A stretch of 64,000 bases of DNA from Adineta ricciae. Lineage: Eukaryota > Rotifera > Eurotatoria > Adinetida > Adinetidae. The notes beneath the pieces were generated by a model, which searched no databases, was not told where the DNA came from, and was given only the letters and a program-made list of their open reading frames with translations. Shown one piece after another: positions 23,985 to 36,191 of this stretch. Positions within the stretch are counted from its first letter, which is position 1; the number at the start of each line of letters is the position of its first letter. The stretch lies in contig CAJNOJ010000149.1 in assembly GCA_905250025.1 (NCBI GenBank), positions 124,001-188,000 on the forward strand. Reading direction: 5' to 3'. Position numbers and translations under genes: made by a program.

Positions 23985-25211
23985 ATGAATACGAATACAA
24001 GCGTGATCAATCTCGCGCCGGAAAATTATGATTTGTTTATCAGATACATCCGATCAACAAACTTCGTTTTATCATGCACGGGTCTTCTCTTTAATTTCCT
24101 CCTTATCATCTTCCTGTCTCTTATCGGTCGACAACAATGTACAACATATTTCCTATTAATGCTAATGACTTTATGTGATCTATTATATTGTACAGTTTAT
24201 GTTAGTATTGTTCTTACCGTCGATCATTACGTTAATCTAATAAATCATGAAATTCTTTGTCCATTATCATTCTTTCTAACCCCGTTTACTTTTACTGGCT
24301 CAACTCTACTTCTTCTTATTTGCCTTCTACACGGTCTAACAAATTATGTTCGAAAATATGACACAGTTTTAGGTCAAATCGGTGGACGTTTATCAATTGT
24401 GTTTGTCCTTGCATTCATCATTATTCGAAGTGTTCTCAGCTCGACATCCATCGAATTGATCACTCCTGATGAGAATGCCACCGACATCCGTTATTGTACA
24501 ATCGATATGAATACATCACCCATAGTCACAGCTGTACAGAATATCAATCAGGTTTTTGCCGAAGTCACAGACATTCTCGTCTATATCGGATGGATTATTG
24601 CCTTATTAATGTACACAATCAGTTTGATTTGTTGTAAGAAGAGTTGCTTTTGCAACCAGACAGAAGCGAATCTGTCAGCAATGGTCAAACCGTACTCATT
24701 TGCTACATTATTAGTTCAACAGAATAATCTTATCAATCAAGAACCAAATTCCGTCGCAGTAACAATGGAATTACCAGACATGTTGAATCTATCGAATGAA
24801 CCTATTTTAACCAACAAACAACGGCATCAGGATGTATTATTGATTACTCTGTCAATAAGCTTCATTTCAATTATATTTTATTTACCAATTATGATTAATA
24901 AATATTCGACGATGTATTTTGTTTATCGTGAACGCGCTCTACTAACCGATGAGCAAGCGTATTTCCTACAATTGTTACAACACACTGGTCATCTGTTTTG
25001 CTTGTCCGTTCGGTTTCTTCCGTACTTTATTTTTGATAAACGGATTGCAGTCGTTCTTAACCAGTTGATAGGAATAAAGTGCATGAAAATGCAACAAACT
25101 AAACGACGTAAGTATTATTTCAAGCAAAAATATATCTGCACGTGCCAATGTTACCGACGGCAGCAAATCTTAACATTCACGAGCAACAACAACAACGACG
25201 ACGACCAATGA
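23985..25211 (+). CDS. Orphan rhodopsin-like seven-TM receptor
   Basis: A single-exon protein of 408 residues with seven hydrophobic helices. TM1 is FVLSCTGLLFNFLLIIFLSL (Asn of TM1 present). TM2 is TTYFLLMLMTLCDLLYCTVY (a CD pair in place of the usual AD). TM3 is FTGSTLLLLICLLHGL. TM4 is IVFVLAFIIIRSVL. TM5 is TDILVYIGWIIALLMYTISL. TM6 is LLITLSISFISIIFYLPIM. TM7 is TGHLFCLSVRFLPYFIFDKR. A Cys before TM3 (ILCPLSFF) and one in the second extracellular loop (RYCTID) could form the usual disulphide. The DRY and NPxxY motifs are missing or degenerate, so the ligand cannot be guessed. Intronless orphan receptors of this style are common in rotifers. The ATG lies directly after TTTTCTAG, an acceptor-like sequence. 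Confidence 0.75.
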   Translation: MNTNTSVINLAPENYDLFIRYIRSTNFVLSCTGLLFNFLLIIFLSLIGRQQCTTYFLLMLMTLCDLLYCTVYVSIVLTVDHYVNLINHEILCPLSFFLTPFTFTGSTLLLLICLLHGLTNYVRKYDTVLGQIGGRLSIVFVLAFIIIRSVLSSTSIELITPDENATDIRYCTIDMNTSPIVTAVQNINQVFAEVTDILVYIGWIIALLMYTISLICCKKSCFCNQTEANLSAMVKPYSFATLLVQQNNLINQEPNSVAVTMELPDMLNLSNEPILTNKQRHQDVLLITLSISFISIIFYLPIMINKYSTMYFVYRERALLTDEQAYFLQLLQHTGHLFCLSVRFLPYFIFDKRIAVVLNQLIGIKCMKMQQTKRRKYYFKQKYICTCQCYRRQQILTFTSNNNNDDDQ

Positions 25212-26917
25212 AAATAGACGCATTCATGTTTCTTTGTTCTGTTAATTTCTGAGTATATGTCTGCTGAAAGTAAAAATAATACAGGGTGCTAAATCATTCA
25301 ACCATTCGACTTATTCTTCTATTCAAAAGCAATTGTTGACAAGAATACTAACTATAGTTCACAATTTCTCCTGTTTATGTTGGATTAATCAGTGAACTTG
25401 CTTTTACGGTCAAATTTATTCTGCAGATGACATGTTTCCTTTCAAAGAGGTTGAACGTGTGTTTGACGTCTAGATCACAGACGAAAATACTTATAATGAC
25501 AGATAAGACGAAGTCAACTTCCGAGTTGAATATTAATCAACTATGTTTGCCTAGAAGATTAAATTTCATCCCAAAGAAAGTCATCTCAACAAACTGATAA
25601 TTATATATGTCAACAAAAAAAAGACCTCCTCTGTGTTCACAGTGCATCGAATTGTGGTCCTTCCTTTCTCAACATAAATATCATTGTCAATATTCGAATC
25701 GGCATACACAAAGCAGGCCTTTGTTTGCAAATAATAAGACTCGTCTCGACCGGTAAATGTCTTTGAAAAGATACAAAGCAGAAATGTTTTTGATTGTAAC
25801 AAATTCGTTGTGACACATGCGGAGAGCTTTGAAGCAAAACACTATTTGCGTCTACGCAAGTCGCATTGCTATCCGAGTTGAATACATGAAAGCAACATTT
25901 CGCTTGAAAATTCATTTGCCGGTTGAAAGGAAACAGAGAGAAAGATGTCAGGTGACAGAAACGGTTAATTTTCACATTGGTGAAATGAGATCTTACATTG
26001 AACATGACTTTCCTAATATTTATTCAAGAGAAGACGGATGACGAGGTTTCCTTCCTTTCGATGGCTGCGCTCATTATTCATTTATTCGAGTTCTTGTAGG
26101 ACAAACAGTGCTGATTTTCTTATTTTTCAATACGTCATTTTCATTCAGTCTGACATATCGCTCTTTTGCAGAGCCTTTCTCCTTCCAAAAATATTTGAAT
26201 TATTTATGCATATGAGTGGGTTACGTTGCAACTAATTTTCCTCTCAGATTTTGATGAATGTACAGCCTGAAGTGTTCTAATTGCCAAGAACATTAAATTT
26301 AATTACGGAATACTCAAATAATCAGAGTAAAATAAGAAGGCTTAGCTGCTCATTATAATATTTAATCACTATCTACTTTATAAGAGAATAGCTATTCCTT
26401 TCATAATTTACAGATGACCTTTTCGTGATTTAGTTCATTGTAGAATGCTTGAATAGATACTTCTACTGATGACTGTTCATGACCACATCCTTTCGTAATC
26501 ATGACAAAAATTTTCCTACAAAATTATTTACCTGTGAAAACTCCTCCAACAGTCTTCATTTAATTTGTTCCTTCAAGAATTCTATTCATGTTGAATCAAG
26601 TTGGTTGATATGAAATGTAATAGACGTGAAAAGACTGACTTATAAACGTATTTCTGTTGAGTCATGAAAGGAACTATTCATCTACAATTGGACTGTTGTC
26701 GATCGCATGATTTGATCATATATTTTCAACTATAAAAAAAACCGAAAGGGAGAAGAAAGAAAAAAACAGTAAAATAGAGAACAGACGACAACAAGGAGAA
26801 AGACTCAATTCTGGCTTGGCTTTGCTTGCTTTAATAAACAAAAGGTCTCTCGATTATGTAGAGTAAGACGAACATTTTTTGCAAGAAAGAAAAGAAGAGA
26901 AGAGAAAAAGAAGAAGA
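25212..26917. other. Non-coding gap between convergent genes
   Basis: Between the end of the orphan receptor (forward) and the end of PSMD2 (reverse). Frames at 25637-26005 (reverse) and 25817-26041 (forward) overlap each other and show no family features. AT-rich sequence; a purine-rich tract at about 26735-26920 adjoins the PSMD2 stop. Confidence 0.35.
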
Positions 26918-29900
26918 TCATGGTACATAATTAGGATTTTTTTGTAAGATAACAAAGCCTTCTAAGACTGGTGTTAACGTAACGTATTCTTCAGTTGCTA
27001 ATTCCGCACGTTCGCCATATGCCAACAAGACAGGTGTTGTATGTGTTTGAAAGCCAGTGATGGTTTTTGGTTTACCAGCTTGACCGACAACATCCACTGC
27101 CTAAAGTAGATTTTTGAATGGTTTCATTTGTTAGGTCCGTATTTCAGGGGAACTTACTTGACCAACACGAACAGGAACGGGTAATGGTCGAAGTGATTCA
27201 TCGAATGTTACAAGCATACGTGGTTGAATAGCCAATGCAAGGAAATATAGTAAATAGTGATATTTACCGATAATTGCTAAATGACAAGAGATATGTCAAT
27301 GATCAAAACGTACTTGTCGTGCTTTTACTTTGTTTAACGTCGAAAAGTGAAACTAAGACAGTAAGTAAACCAGCCAATGCCACACGACAGAGAAGCATAC
27401 GGTCACTGTGATATGGATTCAATGTCATGGTACCTTTGCCAAGATGTGTAAGACCTTGTGCAAGACGAACCATGAACAAGTTGTTCATGTCTTTTCCATG
27501 ATAAATAGCTAATTGTCGAAGCATGGCAGCTAAACGAGCATTATTCGTACCTGAAGAAAAGATCAAGTGTCAGTTTGACAAATCTCTCTATTCATTGGTT
27601 TTTGACATACCAGCACCAACGATACCCATCGCAAAGATCGAGTTGTATGAAACTTCATGGTCAGCATCATGAGAGAATTTGCTCAATGTATCAATGATGT
27701 TCAATTTGGGATTTGATACAGACAAGAGAGCAAGAGCAAGTGGAACAGCTCGTTTGATAACTGGTTCACCATAGCGTAACTATGGAAAGTAACAAGTTAT
27801 AAGAAGTCAGAAGAAAGAAAACAGTCATTCTTACTAAATGTCCAAATGTACGTAATGCCATTTCAGAACCAATTTCTTCGCCCATGGCGATCATTGCAAT
27901 ACCAAGTACGGCGGCAGCTGAAAGAATATAATGTTTTTCATTAATGTAACAATAATTTTATTGCAAATCAAACCTTGATGGGCAGCGTTTTGAGATGCAG
28001 CTTCATCATCTTTCTTTTTATCCTTGTCTTTATCTTTCGATGATTCTTTTTCACCTTCCTACAATCAAACAGTTTTTTCTTCGATGACTACAATTGTCCA
28101 ATGAAACTTACTTTCTTCTCGTCTTTGTTATCGAAATGTTCGCTACAGATATGTAACATATGTTGAATTTTCAATACGTTTCCGGTTCCAGCGTATGCAC
28201 AACATTCGACAAGTACAGTAGCAAATGAACGTAATGGTTCGCTGATTACTTTCAGAGATTCAAGCATGGGTTCAACTGCTTCACCTTTGCCTAAAAAGTG
28301 CATATATCGAAATCTTGCTCATGTCCACTAAACGAAGAAAACATACTAAGAAAAAGAAGGCCGATAGCAAGGGCGATGAATTTAGCGAAGTGTTCTTTGA
28401 GTTCAATTTCACTTCGTTCAAGGAGAACGCTTAACAATGTCGTTGAAACATCAGCATTGCATGAACCGACAGCAATGATACCAATTGAAAGACATGCGAG
28501 AGAAATAATCTACAAACGAAATTGATAAGAAGAGAAGCATTATGACGTCTTCATCTTACTTCCATAGATGGATTGCCTTCACGTAATGCATTGCTGATCA
28601 TTTCAATGACATCATCCCGATTTGTACCTGCGTACGCAAGACCCAAACTAAAAGAAAAGACCACTAAGATGCTGATCTATCAACAAAATCAAACAATCAT
28701 ACCCAACGATTGAACCGACGCGGAATGGTGCATCTTTATGTGATACATAATCACCAAGAAGAGCTAATGCTGGATCACAATCGTTTTGGACACCACAGTT
28801 TACGATACCACAGGCTAGAAGTGCTCCAGCTTTCATGTTGTCATCAACACTATAAAGGTATTTATCGATTAAACTGAGACCACCGTCGACATCCCAAAGT
28901 ACAATAAGACCGAGTGATGCGGTTGCACTTAAAAGGCCATTGTCTTTATATTTGGCCAACCATTTTGTGTCTTGCGTGACGATTTTATCTTGTCCAAATG
29001 CAGCATTGACGAATCCATTGACAAAAGCTGATGCTAGATTTTGTTTACTTGAATCCGGTTGATTGTAATTCGAACGATTGGTATTATCTAGGTATGTTTT
29101 ATAGATATCTTCGGGTAATTTCGCCTCCATAATATCCAATTCACGAGCTAATGACAAAAAGTTTGTTGTTAAATGTGAATTTGACATAATGTTCGTCAGT
29201 TCATCCGGATCTTCACCGTTAACTTCAGCAACATTCCAAATGATTTGCTGTCGGCCTAAGAGAAATGCCAATTGTTTTTTAATTAAACTAAAAATAAAAC
29301 AAAACACACATAATCAATTCAGTTTCATATTTCATTGTTCAATTTACCTAGTTGGACATGTATTAACTAAATCACGTATAAGATCCATGTCATTCAATTG
29401 TATTGCACAACGTAATGCTAATGGATATTGATCATAATGACGATAAAGTTTACATGCTGTACGTAATAATTTTGTGTCATCTGGTTCAGGTACATATGGT
29501 ACACAACTAAACATGATCATTGAGATTCATTTTGATAGAATAGAATGAATTTACCTGGTTAAATAAAGACAAACACGTGGAAAAGTGTCTTTATCAACAA
29601 ATGTTTCGATTAGATCTAATTGTTCTATTTCCATTAATAAATCACATGCATCAGCTTCAGCATTATGTCGCATCAGAAATGGAATAATTTCATTAGTTAA
29701 CGAGAGAAGACGTTGACGAAGTTCGGCATTATTTTCCGTCGATTCCCACTCGGAAGCGACATCAGCCGATAAATGTCTACACATATTCATGATCAACATA
29801 CATAACGCTTCGGAAAATCCTTCCCTACCTGATATATTCATGACCCCACATGCCAATATCTTGACTTGAACCTAATAAACGATATTTCAAAACTTCCTTT

Positions 29901-30369
29901 GTATCGATTGTAGTCATAGCAAGAACTGAAACAATATCAGCACATAATGTCTAAAACATTCTCGTTATAAATGTCTTTTAATGAAAAAGAAAGTGTTTAC
30001 TTTGTTTTGAACATCTTGGATTTTTTCGTAAATAGCGATCATATCGTTGTAGAATGGTCTCATGAACTTCAATGGTTTCGGTACACTTGTCATTGAACTA
30101 GTTGATTCGCGAATCTTTTGTCGGAGTGTTTCCAAAGCGGGTCGATACAAGTTCTTGTCATTCTCTTTCAAACGTTCGACGCACAATTCAAGTTCTTCTT
30201 TCAACTGTTTATCTTCTTCCGACTAGAGTAAAAGAGAAAAGTAATAACGACGGAATAGAGAATGGGTTGAACATACTAAATCTTCTTCTTTAATTTCAAT
30301 TGGTTTTTTTGGATCTTCTTTGGGTGTTTCTTGTTGTTTGGTTTGTTCAACTGATTCTGAACCAGCCAT
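26918..30369 (-). CDS. PSMD2: PSMD2/RPN1, 26S proteasome base subunit
   Basis: Largest base subunit of the 19S regulatory particle, a docking site for ubiquitin receptors and UBP6. From the ATG at 30369 the start is an acidic Lys/Glu-rich stretch ([19 protein letters not shown]), followed by [16 protein letters not shown] and [10 protein letters not shown], matching PSMD2. The middle contains the proteasome/cyclosome repeats, such as [20 protein letters not shown] and [13 protein letters not shown]. The C-terminus [12 protein letters not shown] is the family ending; TGA at 26920-26918. There are about ten introns of 45-60 bp. The start codon is 206 bp downstream of the RPS8 stop on the same strand, with a TTTTCTAG acceptor 15 bp before it. 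Confidence 0.96.
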
Positions 30370-30575
30370 GATTTATAATCTATCTAGAAAACAGAAAGTT
30401 TTCGTGCTTTTGTTTTGTTATCTTTATTCAAAACGTTCTTCTTTTATAAATAGATATTTGTATTTCTTTGTTTTCTCTTTTCGAACAAGACAATGATGGT
30501 GATACAAGATACAAAAAAAAAGAAACAATTGTTGGTTTTGCTTGACACAGTTGTTTCTTCGAATTTGTGCGTTGT

Positions 30576-31269
30576 TTATTTCGATTTCTTTTGTTTGATT
30601 TTTTTCATGTAGAAATCGAGTTCTTTGCCTTCGAGAACATAGCCATCGCATCGACCACATTGACCTGGTCGAGAAGCAACACAAGCGAGAACACGTCCGG
30701 CTTGAAATTGTTCTTCAAGTCCTTGTTCAACTTTAGCACGACGTTGTTTAACAGCGAGTTTCTTTTGCGATTTTGCAGAGCGTTTACGGTTGAGAACAGC
30801 TTCTTCAGCTTCGGTTAATTTCACACCTTTCTTACGACCGAGTGGAAGGCCATAGTGTGATTCATACCATTGTCGGAATGGCACAGCATCGATTTGTACG
30901 ATGGTTGATTTTGTTAAAGTTTTCGTACGTACTAATTCCTAAAGAAAAAGGAGATTACAAGTAAAAATCTGCGGACTCATCAAGAAACAAATGAAGGCGA
31001 CGTACGTTATTCGATGGATGATACATAACATCGATGACACGAGTTTTCTTGGCAATACCTTCTGAACCCCATGAGAAGTTTCCGATATCCAAACGAAGTG
31101 CACGGTATTTCTTATTACCACCGCGTGTTCGAACAGTGTGAATACGTTTTGCACCTAATTTGGTAAGAGCCGCTGGTCGACCTAATTCGAATTTTCGTTT
31201 TTTATGTGGTTGTGGACGTTTACCACCGGTCTTTCGTCGTTTATGCCAATGGTCACGGCTAATACCCAT
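30576..31269 (-). CDS. RPS8: RPS8, 40S ribosomal protein eS8
   Basis: Cytosolic small-subunit ribosomal protein. It begins [19 protein letters not shown] and continues with [12 protein letters not shown] and [15 protein letters not shown], nearly identical to animal eS8. After one intron (near 30940-31005) it resumes at [11 protein letters not shown], then [15 protein letters not shown], ending [20 protein letters not shown] and a Lys tail. Length of about 208 residues is standard. It lies just upstream of PSMD2 on the same strand. Confidence 0.98.
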
Positions 31270-31694
31270 TGTTTTCTCTTAAAGGTATTATAAAACTGAT
31301 CTAAAACAACACATAAGACGAGTTCTTTTGAGAAAATATATTTTTTCAAGAAAAAAAACACAACAAGTATGTTTGTCTTTGTCGTTTATTGTATACCATT
31401 TAGAATCCATTTTTCTCGTTAGTTTACCAGTCCAAATCGCCTCATTGAAATGCAATAAAGGAGGATAGTTGTAGTGCAAAGATTTTTTGACTAGAGAAAT
31501 TTTCTTTGCAAAGAAATATTTTCCTTTTTTGATCGAAAATGTCCGTAGAATTTCGGTGTTTTCCAGTTTAGATTATTTTTTAGTACGACATCTAACGAAA
31601 TGATTTTACCTTTTGGAATCGAAGCGAGCCAATCGGAGAATTTAAAATATACTATGGAATAACAAAACGAAGTACATGACTTTTTTTCAAATAA
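31270..31694. promoter_or_regulatory. Divergent upstream region of RPS8 and the SLC17 gene
   Basis: A 425-bp head-to-head gap. T-rich tracts flank the RPS8 start on the coding strand, as is usual for ribosomal-protein genes. I see no CCAAT or TATA box that is clearly placed. Confidence 0.3.
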
Positions 31695-33298
31695 ATGTCG
31701 TTCGGCAAATCTCGTACAGTTACTCTTTGTTCCTTGGCGAATTTCATCAATGCTGCTGATCGAGCAATCATGCCCAGTGAGTTGATTTTAATGTTTTCTT
31801 CTATGACATTTCAAACATCGATACATGGTACTTTCAGTTGCCATTATCCCAATGGCGAAGGAATTCAGTTGGAATTTACGATTACAAGGTTATGTTTTAT
31901 CATCGTTTCCGATCGGATACTTAACAAGTCAAATCTTTGCTCATATGTTCGTACGGCGTTTTGGCACAAAAAGTGTTCTTGCCTTCGCGGTATTTACATG
32001 GTCATTAGTCACCTTTGCAACACCATTTTTGGCACCTTTACCGTTCCTATTGATATGTTCTAGAATTGCGCTAGGCTTTGGTGAAGGTTTGGGTAAGTCA
32101 AAAGTAAGAAATTCGAAACTAAGATGTTGTAAAATGTTTTTCTTTGTTCAGCATTACCAACAATATTTCATATATTCAGTAATTATGTACCAATGGAAGA
32201 ACGATCGAGATCATTTAGTTATTTAATTGCCTTAGGATCAGTTGGACAAACGTTTGCAGCTGTGGTACGAACGGAAGCTGAGGAGAACAACCAGAGAATT
32301 GTTGTTTTTCATTTAGGTGTGTCCACACATGGCATGGCGTATAGTTTTCTTTATTTTCGGTTTAATGGGTTTTTTGTGGTCATTTATGTGGATTGTAACT
32401 TATCGTGATTTTAATATATCTCTGGGAAATGCGGGAGATGAAGAAGCTTTCATTCATCCATCATCTAAAGTAATGAAAAGATAGGGAATGTTCCTTGGTT
32501 AAACTTTTATTTTATGATTCTTTTAGGTAGGAAATAAAAACTATCGATGGATCGAATTTATGTCGCATTGGCCACTATGGGCCATTTATATAGCACATTT
32601 TGCTATGAATTGGTCGTCATACATTGTTATGGTATGGTTACCATCGTACCTAACAACAACATTTGATGCTGATCCAACAAATTTATCATTTACAGCATTT
32701 CCATATGTTATGAATTGTTTGTCTGGTGTTGGTAAGTAAATGTATCTCGGAATTGAGTACACGAGAAGATTTGATTTAACCGACAAGAATGTTCTTCAAG
32801 AATTTTACACATTGAATTTATTTTTTCAGCCGCAGGCCATTTTGCAGATTCGCTCATTCAAAATCGATGGACTGTCTTATCCGTTCGTCGATTGATGACA
32901 GCTATTGGTCTACTCGGTCCTGGCCTCTTCATGCTTCTCTTCATATCAGTAGACAATCTTCTTCTAGCTGTTGTGTAATGCCCATTCGCTTCACTATCAT
33001 CTCCATACTAATCTTCTATTATTCTAGTTTCATATCAATCAGTATGGGCCTAAGCGCATGTAACTCTGCCGGTCACTTATCGAATCATGCTGATATAGCG
33101 CCTAATCATGCCGGCATAACATTTGCTATATCGAATACACTAGCGACAATTCCTGGCATCTTAGCCGGTCCTGTAACAGCTGAACTAGTACAAGCTAGTC
33201 ATGGTCGTTGGTTTCCAGTATTTATTCTTGCAAGCGGTGTTAATTTTGTTGGCGCGATTATCTATCAAAGTCAAAGTGCATCGACACAAATACTGTGA
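31695..33298 (+). CDS. SLC17-type major-facilitator anion transporter
   Basis: A 12-TM transporter of the sialin/vesicular-nucleotide/phosphate family. Six introns were traced. Key segments: NAADRAIMP in TM1, then MAKEFSWNLRLQGYVLSSF, FVRRFGTKSVLAFAVFTWS (loop 2-3 and TM3), RIALGFGEGL in TM4, VPMEERSRSFSYLIALGSVG, and near the end SNHADIAPNHAGITFAISNT followed by IPGILAGPVTAELV. The last is a hallmark of SLC17 members. The loop between TM6 and TM7 is short. It is closest to the SLC17A9/plant anion-transporter branch, but the substrate cannot be set from sequence alone. The ATG at 31695 is the first in frame. Confidence 0.8.
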
Positions 33299-33576
33299 AG
33301 GAGTTTTCTTAGACATAATTTAATAGACAGTAATCAGTGGTTTTCTTTCTTGTTTGTAAAAAAAGATCTGTTTATATGATGAATGTAGTTACGAAATCTG
33401 ATTGAAATGAAAGATAAAATCGTATTCTTTTTTTTTGTTTCGTTTAAGTTTAAAGATATGATTATTCAGTTCGAAGATAGAAAGAAATACTTAATCTACG
33501 ATCTTATCTGTATTTTGTACTAACGAAGAAGCAAATTGTAAACTGAACTTCTTCGAAATATCACTATTTTTAGATC

Positions 33577-34696
33577 ATGCTTTACTTTATTGGTCTTGGC
33601 TTAGCTGATGTTGACGATTTGACTGTCAAAGGCTTACGGATAATTAAAAATTGTAAAGAAGTATATTTGGAGACATATACAACGATTTTACAAGTCGATC
33701 AGAAGACCCTAGAAGAATTTTTAGGCATCCAACTCATTCCGGCCGATAGAGAACTCGTTGAACTTTCAGCTGGTAAAACACAAAGAAAAGTCTTTGCTGG
33801 AAAACTTCTGTTTTATTCAAAGATAAGATTTTAAAGAACGCTGGTGAATACGATGTAGCATTCCTTGTCGGTGGAGATCCACTTTCTGCAACGACACATA
33901 CAGATTTGATTCTACGTGCTGTGGAATTGAATATCCCTTATAAAATTATTCATAATGCATCAATTATGAATGCTATCGGTAGCTGTGGATTACAGGTAAG
34001 GTTCGTTTCATTCCATTGACAAGATTCTATTTATGTTATTGCATGAAAAGTTATATCATTTCGGTGAAACGGTTTCCATTGTATTCTGGACAGATACGTG
34101 GCGACCAACAAGCTTCTGCGAGAAGATAATTGCTAATCGGCGACGTGGGTTACACACACTTTGTTTATTGGGTAAAATCGAAATTTTACGAAGAGAATGA
34201 GTTTTACAAAAATGAATATTTTAGATATTAAGGTTAAAGAACAAGATGAAGCTAGTTATATGAAGTAGGATTTACAAATTGCTTTCAGCGAGGTTATATA
34301 CGAATGGATTTAGAAAAACTAAAACATATTTACCGCCTCGCTTTATGACAACAGCGCAAGCAGCCTCGCAAATACTCGAATCAGCTAAGCAATTACAAGT
34401 CGAAGATCGTATGTCTATTTACTCTGTTGAAAAACTTCGATGTTATTCGTACGCTTTTAGTCATCAATGATAAAACGCTATGCATTGGTGCAGCACGGAT
34501 TGGTTGGTCGGACGAGAAATTCGTTACAACAACTTTACGTCGCATGGCAGATGAAGTGGATTTAGGTCGTCCGTTACATTCGCTTGTCATTGTTGGACAG
34601 CTACATCCACTTGAAATTGATTATCTCAAAATTCATACACTCGAGTCATCCTTTGATCAATTAGCTCTTGAGAATAATCAATGTCTGAGTCGTTAA
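33577..34696 (+). CDS. DPH5: DPH5, diphthine (methyl ester) synthase
   Basis: SAM-dependent methyltransferase that methylates the diphthamide precursor on the translocation factor eEF2. It starts [20 protein letters not shown], then [18 protein letters not shown] (cofactor-binding GDP motif), [19 protein letters not shown] and [16 protein letters not shown], followed by [15 protein letters not shown]. The C-terminal part ([40 protein letters not shown]) matches the family to the end. Five introns were located, at about 33774, 33996, 34171, 34263 and 34409. The ATG lies four bases after TTTTTAG, 279 bp behind the transporter stop. Confidence 0.95.
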
Positions 34697-35007
34697 ACTA
34701 AAACAAAATGTTCTTTGTTATTGTTTTTTCTCATAGTTATTCAAAAGAACAGTAAGCTGTTTTGTTACACAAAGAAAAACTTAATTTCCATCGACAATAT
34801 CTATCAGAACAGTGCAAATCGAAACACCAAAGACATCGGTTTTTGTTTCAGAGAATCATATTCGAGTGTTCTACTCTTTTCGTTCGTGTTACATACCAGG
34901 ACATCGGATATCTTCCATTCTCCTTCGTTTGATGCACGCAATTTATTTATCATTGTTCTTTTAGATTGTTTTGATTCATATTTTTTGCTTCGCCTCGTCG
35001 ACTGATC

Positions 35008-35410
35008 ATGACGTCTGCTGATTCTAACGAAAAATCGTCAAAAGAAAACATCAAGGAAAAAATTAACCAATTAATCAAAGATAACACAGTAATGGTCTTT
35101 TCCAAGGTTTACTGTAAGTGATTCATATCTTCTTCGCGATTCAATTCTCTTTTTCCAAGGCCCATATTGCACAAAGGCAAAAAAAGTTCTTGGTAAATAT
35201 AAACTAAAGAGTTACAAAGTCATTGAACTTGACAAGATCGACGATGGCGATGAATACCAAGATATTCTTGGAGAAATGACCGATGCAGATACTGTTCCTC
35301 GAGTTTTTATTGCTGGAGAATGCATTGGCGGTGGTGATGATACCGAACGATTGGACAAGCAAGGCGAACTGGAGAAGATTTTGAAAAAAGCAGATGCATT
35401 AGAGAATTGA
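35008..35410 (+). CDS. Dithiol glutaredoxin (CPYC)
   Basis: Glutathione-dependent oxidoreductase. A short polar N-terminus leads to INQLIKDNTVMVFSKVYC; a 46-bp intron splits the active-site Cys codon, giving CPYC followed by TKAKKVLGKY. Downstream are the cis-Pro segment TVPRVFIAGE and the GGGDDTERLDKQG glutathione-binding turn. About 118 residues, standard for cytosolic Grx1/Grx2. It is the last of three forward genes after the SLC17 transporter. Confidence 0.93.
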
Positions 35411-35815
35411 ATTACCAAATAGCTTTGCAAAAACAGTTTTTTTGCCTTTAAATTTTAATCCCGCGAATGAAAATTTCTGTTCATTTTTTGAAAAATTTAT
35501 GAATAAAATATTCTGAGAATGTTATTGTAACTACCATGAATGAAGATACCTACATGTTGAGGATTGTTCAGAACGTTTGATACTTACCTATTCAAACTTC
35601 AATATTGTAAGAGATAAAACTTTATAAGTATTCATATTCATTCTTATGATGATATTGGTATTGGTACTGGCAATACTGTTTACCATATTATTGATATTGA
35701 TTATGAGTTAATATGTATAGTCAAGGGCGGCGGAACGTTTTGAAATCCTTTAAGGCTCAAAAGTAGCTTTTTACATAGTAGCATGAGACAATCCTGATGA
35801 ATCATAGGCGAAAAA
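35411..35815. other. Non-coding, partly repetitive sequence
   Basis: AATAAA at about 35503 ends the glutaredoxin transcript. At about 35650-35700 there is an imperfect short-period repeat (GATATTGG and GGTATTGGTAC-like units). No open frame. Confidence 0.4.
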
Positions 35816-35863
35816 GTATCAGTGTGAAGCTAGCACGAAGGAGCTAGCATGAACAAACGATAT
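35816..35863 (+). repeat. Direct repeat, copy 1
   Basis: Contains TATCAGTGTGAAGCTAGCAC and then CGAACAAACGAT-like sequence, with a 14-bp internal partial duplication (GGAGCTAGCATGAA). The same blocks recur at 37216-37267. Confidence 0.7.
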
Positions 35864-35871
35864 GTTAGGTT

Positions 35872-36072
35872 AAAACGTTTTTACTAAATATGTCCCGTCC
35901 ATGAAAACTACACCATTCGGCTCAGAATTTAATTCTCCATCGAATGATGATACTTTTATTCACCGGACAAACTTTGAAAAAATTCGTTCTGGATTTTAAA
36001 TAGACCTAAAGGAAACGAACAAAAAGAATGGTGTGGTTTTTATGGACGGGACATATTTAGTAAAAACGTTTT
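35872..36072. mobile_element. MITE-like element with 47-bp terminal inverted repeats
   Basis: The first 47 bp (35872-35918) match the reverse complement of the last 47 (36026-36072) with only two mismatches; both contain ACTAAATATGTCCCGTCCAT. The interior of about 105 bp has no reading frame. TTA flanks both ends if the element is taken as AAACG...CGTTT, a possible target duplication. The near-identical ends suggest fairly recent insertion of a non-autonomous DNA transposon. Confidence 0.85.
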
Positions 36073-36080
36073 TACGTAAC

Positions 36081-36105
36081 ATGAGGGTGTGGGTGAGGGT
36101 GGAAG
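36081..36105 (+). repeat. G-rich, telomere-like tract
   Basis: Short run with GGGTGTGGGTGAGGGTGG directly after the MITE. It resembles the TGTGGG-type repeat reported for bdelloid telomeres, but it is only about 20 bp and may be chance. Confidence 0.3.
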
Positions 36106-36191
36106 TTGAATAGTTCAAAACTCGAGTACTCGAATTCTAAAATAACAGATTCAGAATTCAAATGAAAGTTTTAATACTCGAATCGAATTAA

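Noticed and set aside
34715-35005. 96-codon forward frame before glutaredoxin
   Set aside because: It starts in the DPH5 3' region, has no family features and ends at the glutaredoxin leader; treated as non-coding.
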